A stretch of 64,000 nt of DNA from Macrostomum hystrix (Eukaryota; Platyhelminthes; Macrostomidae). This document shows, one piece after another, positions 61,109-64,000 of this stretch. A model generated the notes under the pieces. The model did no database searches, was not told where the DNA came from, and saw nothing but the letters and a program-made list of their open reading frames with translations. Every line of letters starts with the position of its first letter. Within the stretch, counting starts at the first letter, position 1. The stretch is taken from assembly GCA_950097015.1 (NCBI GenBank), contig CATNEN010000012.1:2349501-2413500 (forward strand), written 5' to 3'. The translations under genes and the position numbers were made by a program.

Positions 61109-61505
61109 ATGCACCCACCACCCAATTTCACTGCCCGACCAATGCACCCACCGCCCCATTTCACTGCCTGACCAATGCACCCACCACCCCATTTCCCTGC
61201 CTGACCAATGCACCACCGCCCCATTTCACTGCCTGACCACTGCACCCACCGCCCCATTTCACTGCCTGACCAATGCACCCACCACCCCATTTCACTGCCT
61301 GACCAATGCACCCACCGCCCCATTTCACTGCCTGACCAATGCACCCACAGCCCTATTTCACTCCCTGACCACTGCACCCACCGCCCCATTTCACTGCCTG
61401 ACCAATGCACACACCGCCCCATTTCACACCCTGACCACTGCACCCACCGCCCCATTTCACACCCTGACCACTGCACCCACCACCGCCTCATTTCACTCCC
61501 AGACC
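61109..61505 (+). repeat. 33-bp satellite
   Basis: About 12 copies with core tgcctgaccaatgcacccac. Open frames on both strands are by-products. Confidence 0.94.
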
Positions 61506-61822
61506 CCATCTACAATATGTCGTCTCATGGACCCAATCAAATTTCCTTAGATTACTTTAGTCGCGTCCTAATTTACTAAAAATTGCACACGAGCTGCTAT
61601 GCATTCAGTAATTTACGTTATTAACCAACAAAAAACAAAGGCAGCTTGAGAAAAAGAGGCAAGCAACGCATGTAAAAAGTAAATAAGAATGGGATAAATA
61701 TTAAATAATTACATGCACGAAAAAACCTGTCAGGAAAAGCAGCCATTCGAATAGCACATTTCAAATAGGCAGATGTTCAAGTTGACACCTAAAGCCCAGG
61801 CACAACATTTGGCAGCTTTTGT

Positions 61823-61828
61823 TTTATT
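61823..61828 (-). terminator. Poly(A) signal of BAK-like gene
   Basis: AATAAA on the minus strand, 172 nt after the stop codon at 62000. Confidence 0.55.
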
Positions 61829-61999
61829 AAAATCTATTAAGCCGGAAAAATACGCAATTAAAACGTGCTAACCAGACATGACTAAACAAAGACAAAGCAG
61901 GAAAAATTGATTTAATTGATATTGCTGAATCAATGGGATTCTTTATAGAAGTGCTAGAGAAATTTAGGGAGCGATTAAAATAAGCCGAGAGCTTCTGTG

Positions 62000-64000
62000 T
62001 CAGCGGCGCGACAGACGATAGGCGACGAAGCAGGCGCAGGCGGCGAGGGCGCACAGGCCAATTAGCAGCGGCACATCCAGCGTCTGGATAGCCATGTGGG
62101 TGACAGAGCGCTGCGATAGACGGATTAAGAATTAAGCTGTTATCTGCCATATTTTTTAGAACTTGAACGGATAGTTTCTTGCGTTAAGATTTTAGCGACA
62201 ATATTTTTTTCTACAATTCAATATTTAAAAGCAGACATTGCGGTGTATCTTTGTATAGCGCTGCTCATTCTCAAACAATGCTAGTTTAAGTATAATGTAA
62301 TGCCAATACACACAGACACACACACTATAGAAATTATAGAAATGAAAAAATAGAAAAATATCGAGAAATATAGAGGAAAGATCGATTAGGACTATGATAC
62401 TGATCGTGGGAAAAATCGATCGAGAACTATTGCAATTAATATAGGGAAATATCGATTGATTGCAACTGACGTAGAGAAATATCGATTGATTGCAACTGAC
62501 GTAAAGAAATATCGATTGATTGCAACTGACGTAAAGAAATATCGATTGATTGCAACTGATGTGGGGAAATATCGATTGATTGCAACTGATGTAAAGAAAT
62601 ATCGATTAATTGCAACTGACGTAAAGAAATATCGATTGATTGCAACTGATGTGGGGAAATATCGATTGATTGCAACTGACGTAAAGAAATATCGATTAAT
62701 TGCAACTGATGTAAAGAAATATCAATTAATTGCAACTGATGTGGGGAAATATCGATTGATTGCAACTGACGTAAAGAAATATCGATTGATTGCAACTAAC
62801 GTAAAGAAATATCGATTGATTGCAACTGATGTGGGGAAAAATCGATTGATTGCAACTGACGTAAAGAAATATCGATTAATTGCAACTGATGTGGGGAAAT
62901 ATCGATTGATTGCAACTGATGTAGGGAAATATCGATTGATTCCAACTGATGTAGGGAAATATCGATTGATTCCAACTGATGTAGGGAAATATCGATTGAT
63001 TCCAACTGATGTAGGGAAATATCGATTGATTCCAACTGATGTAGGGAAATATCGATTGATTCCAACTGATGTGGGGAAATATCGATGGATTGCAACTGAT
63101 GTAGGGAAATATCGATTGATTCCAACTGATGTAGGGAAATATCGATTGATTCCAACTGATGTGGGGAAATATCGATTGATTGCAACTGATGTAGGGAAAT
63201 ATCGATTGATTCCAACTGATGTAGGGAAATATCGATTGATTCCAACTGATGTAGGGAAATATCGATTGATTCCAACTGATGTAGGGAAATATCGATTGAT
63301 TCCAACTGATGTAGGGAAATATCGATTGATTCCAACTGATGTGGGGAAATATCGATTGATTGCAACTGATGTAGGGAAATATCGATTGATTCCAACTGAT
63401 GTAGGGAAATATCGATTGATTCCAACTGATGTAGGGAAATATCGATTGATTCCAACTGATGTAGGGAAATATCGATTGATTCCAACTGATGTAGGGAAAT
63501 ATCGATTGATTCCAACTGATGTAGGGAAATATCGATTGATTGCAACTAATCGAGGAAACAAATTGCTACTGATCGAATGACTCATGAGTAACTGAAATAG
63601 GTTGGGCATACGAGTAATCCGCTACTCCTTGCCTTCTATAATCGATACTCACCCAACCGCCGTGATCGGCGATCCACTTAGCGATGCGCTCTGCAACCAG
63701 GAACTGGCAGATCCATTTTACCACCTGGCGCACAAAGCCGGAAGCGCCGTGGCTAATTTTCTCCATGGCGATGCGGTAGCCAAAGCAGAACAAGGCCACA
63801 ATGCGGCCCCAGTTAATGGTGCCATCGTAGAACAAGCGTTGAGCAACGCGGCGGAAGGTTTCAAACGAGGTGGCGGTGTCCGTCAGCTGGCCGTCCAGTG
63901 CCTTCATCATCTCGTCGAATTCTGGCTGGTATCGTCGCTGAATGTCGTCGCCAATCTCGGCTAGCTGGCGACCGATGCGCGCCTCAACAGAGAGCGGATT
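62000..64000 (-). CDS. BAK1: BAK-type pro-apoptotic Bcl-2 family protein, C-terminal two exons (5' end beyond window)
   Basis: Mitochondrial outer-membrane pore-forming effector of apoptosis. Visible exons: 64000-63653, open to the window edge, and 62110-62000 with TGA. The intron is 1,542 bp, GT/AG and phase 0; 152 residues are seen. BH3 reads IGRQLAEIGDDIQRRY. BH1 is INWGRIVALFCFGYR and BH2 is KWIADHGGW, with the exon ending exactly after that Trp. The last exon encodes VTHMAIQ, then a hydrophobic segment (VPLLIGLCALAACACFVAY) and a basic RLSRR end, i.e. a tail anchor. BH3, BH1 and the HGxxGF stretch resemble vertebrate BAK more than BAX. The N-terminal exons, including any BH4-like helix, lie outside. 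A 30-bp array fills most of the intron. Confidence 0.93.
62450..63548 (+). repeat. 30-bp satellite in BAK intron
   Basis: About 37 copies with core gtagggaaatatcgattgat. Left half mixes gtaaag and gtgggg variants; right half is dominated by gtaggg with tccaac. The period is a multiple of 3, so several frames on both strands remain open for 250-370 codons; rejected as genes. Confidence 0.96.

Noticed and set aside
62456-63609. Long frames on both strands (250-374 codons)
   Set aside because: A 30-bp intronic satellite keeps the frames open, and the BAK intron borders on both sides show it is spliced out.

Overview
The window is eukaryotic. Its genes are split by GT/AG introns, exons are GC-rich against an AT-rich background, AATAAA-type signals follow several genes, and at least 31 tandem-repeat arrays cover roughly 40% of the bases (estimated by eye). 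The proteins (BARD1, BAK, GNB1L, GALT, two POU class IV factors, a prohormone) point to a bilaterian animal. A lophotrochozoan such as a free-living flatworm fits, but that placement is inference.

Layout, left to right. 1-6110: satellites (30, 23 and 28 bp units) with no convincing gene. 6780-7030: a SINE-like element. 7491-9496 (+): the last three visible exons of galactose-1-phosphate uridylyltransferase (GALT), with arrays in both introns and downstream. 9.5-17.4 kb: more arrays, including two copies of one 22-bp satellite cassette with shared flanks. 17.4-18.5 kb (-): a complete three-exon neuropeptide-like prohormone with TATA box, signal peptide, ten AALADF peptides between dibasic sites, and a C-terminal two-cysteine peptide. 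18.5-24.7 kb: no recognised gene; it holds a foldback/MITE-like element and a stray copy of the BARD1 start exon. 24752-30328 (+): complete six-exon BARD1 (RING, ankyrin, two BRCT), with a different satellite in almost every intron. 30.5-34.6 kb: a 17-bp G-rich array split by unrelated DNA. 35.3-40.6 kb: 16-bp and 22-bp arrays beside weak candidate exons.

42505-43599 (+) and 52581-50974 (-): two POU class IV homeobox genes arranged tail to tail. The second is canonical and has a POU-IV box; the first is divergent. 57165-55994 (-): most of GNB1L, preceded by a 2.1-kb array. 64000-62000 (-): the 3' half of a BAK-type Bcl-2 protein, its membrane anchor on a separate last exon beyond a 1.1-kb array.

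The genes do not form a pathway: they cover sugar metabolism, DNA repair/ubiquitin signalling, sensory-neuron transcription factors, PIKK-related WD40 function, apoptosis and a secreted peptide. What unites the window is the satellites. Many intronic units, read in the sense of the host gene, look like small 3' splice sites. The two observations most worth following are the undescribed-looking prohormone and these splice-site-like intronic satellites. All exon boundaries were set by hand from splice motifs, reading frame and remembered family sequence; none was checked against transcripts.
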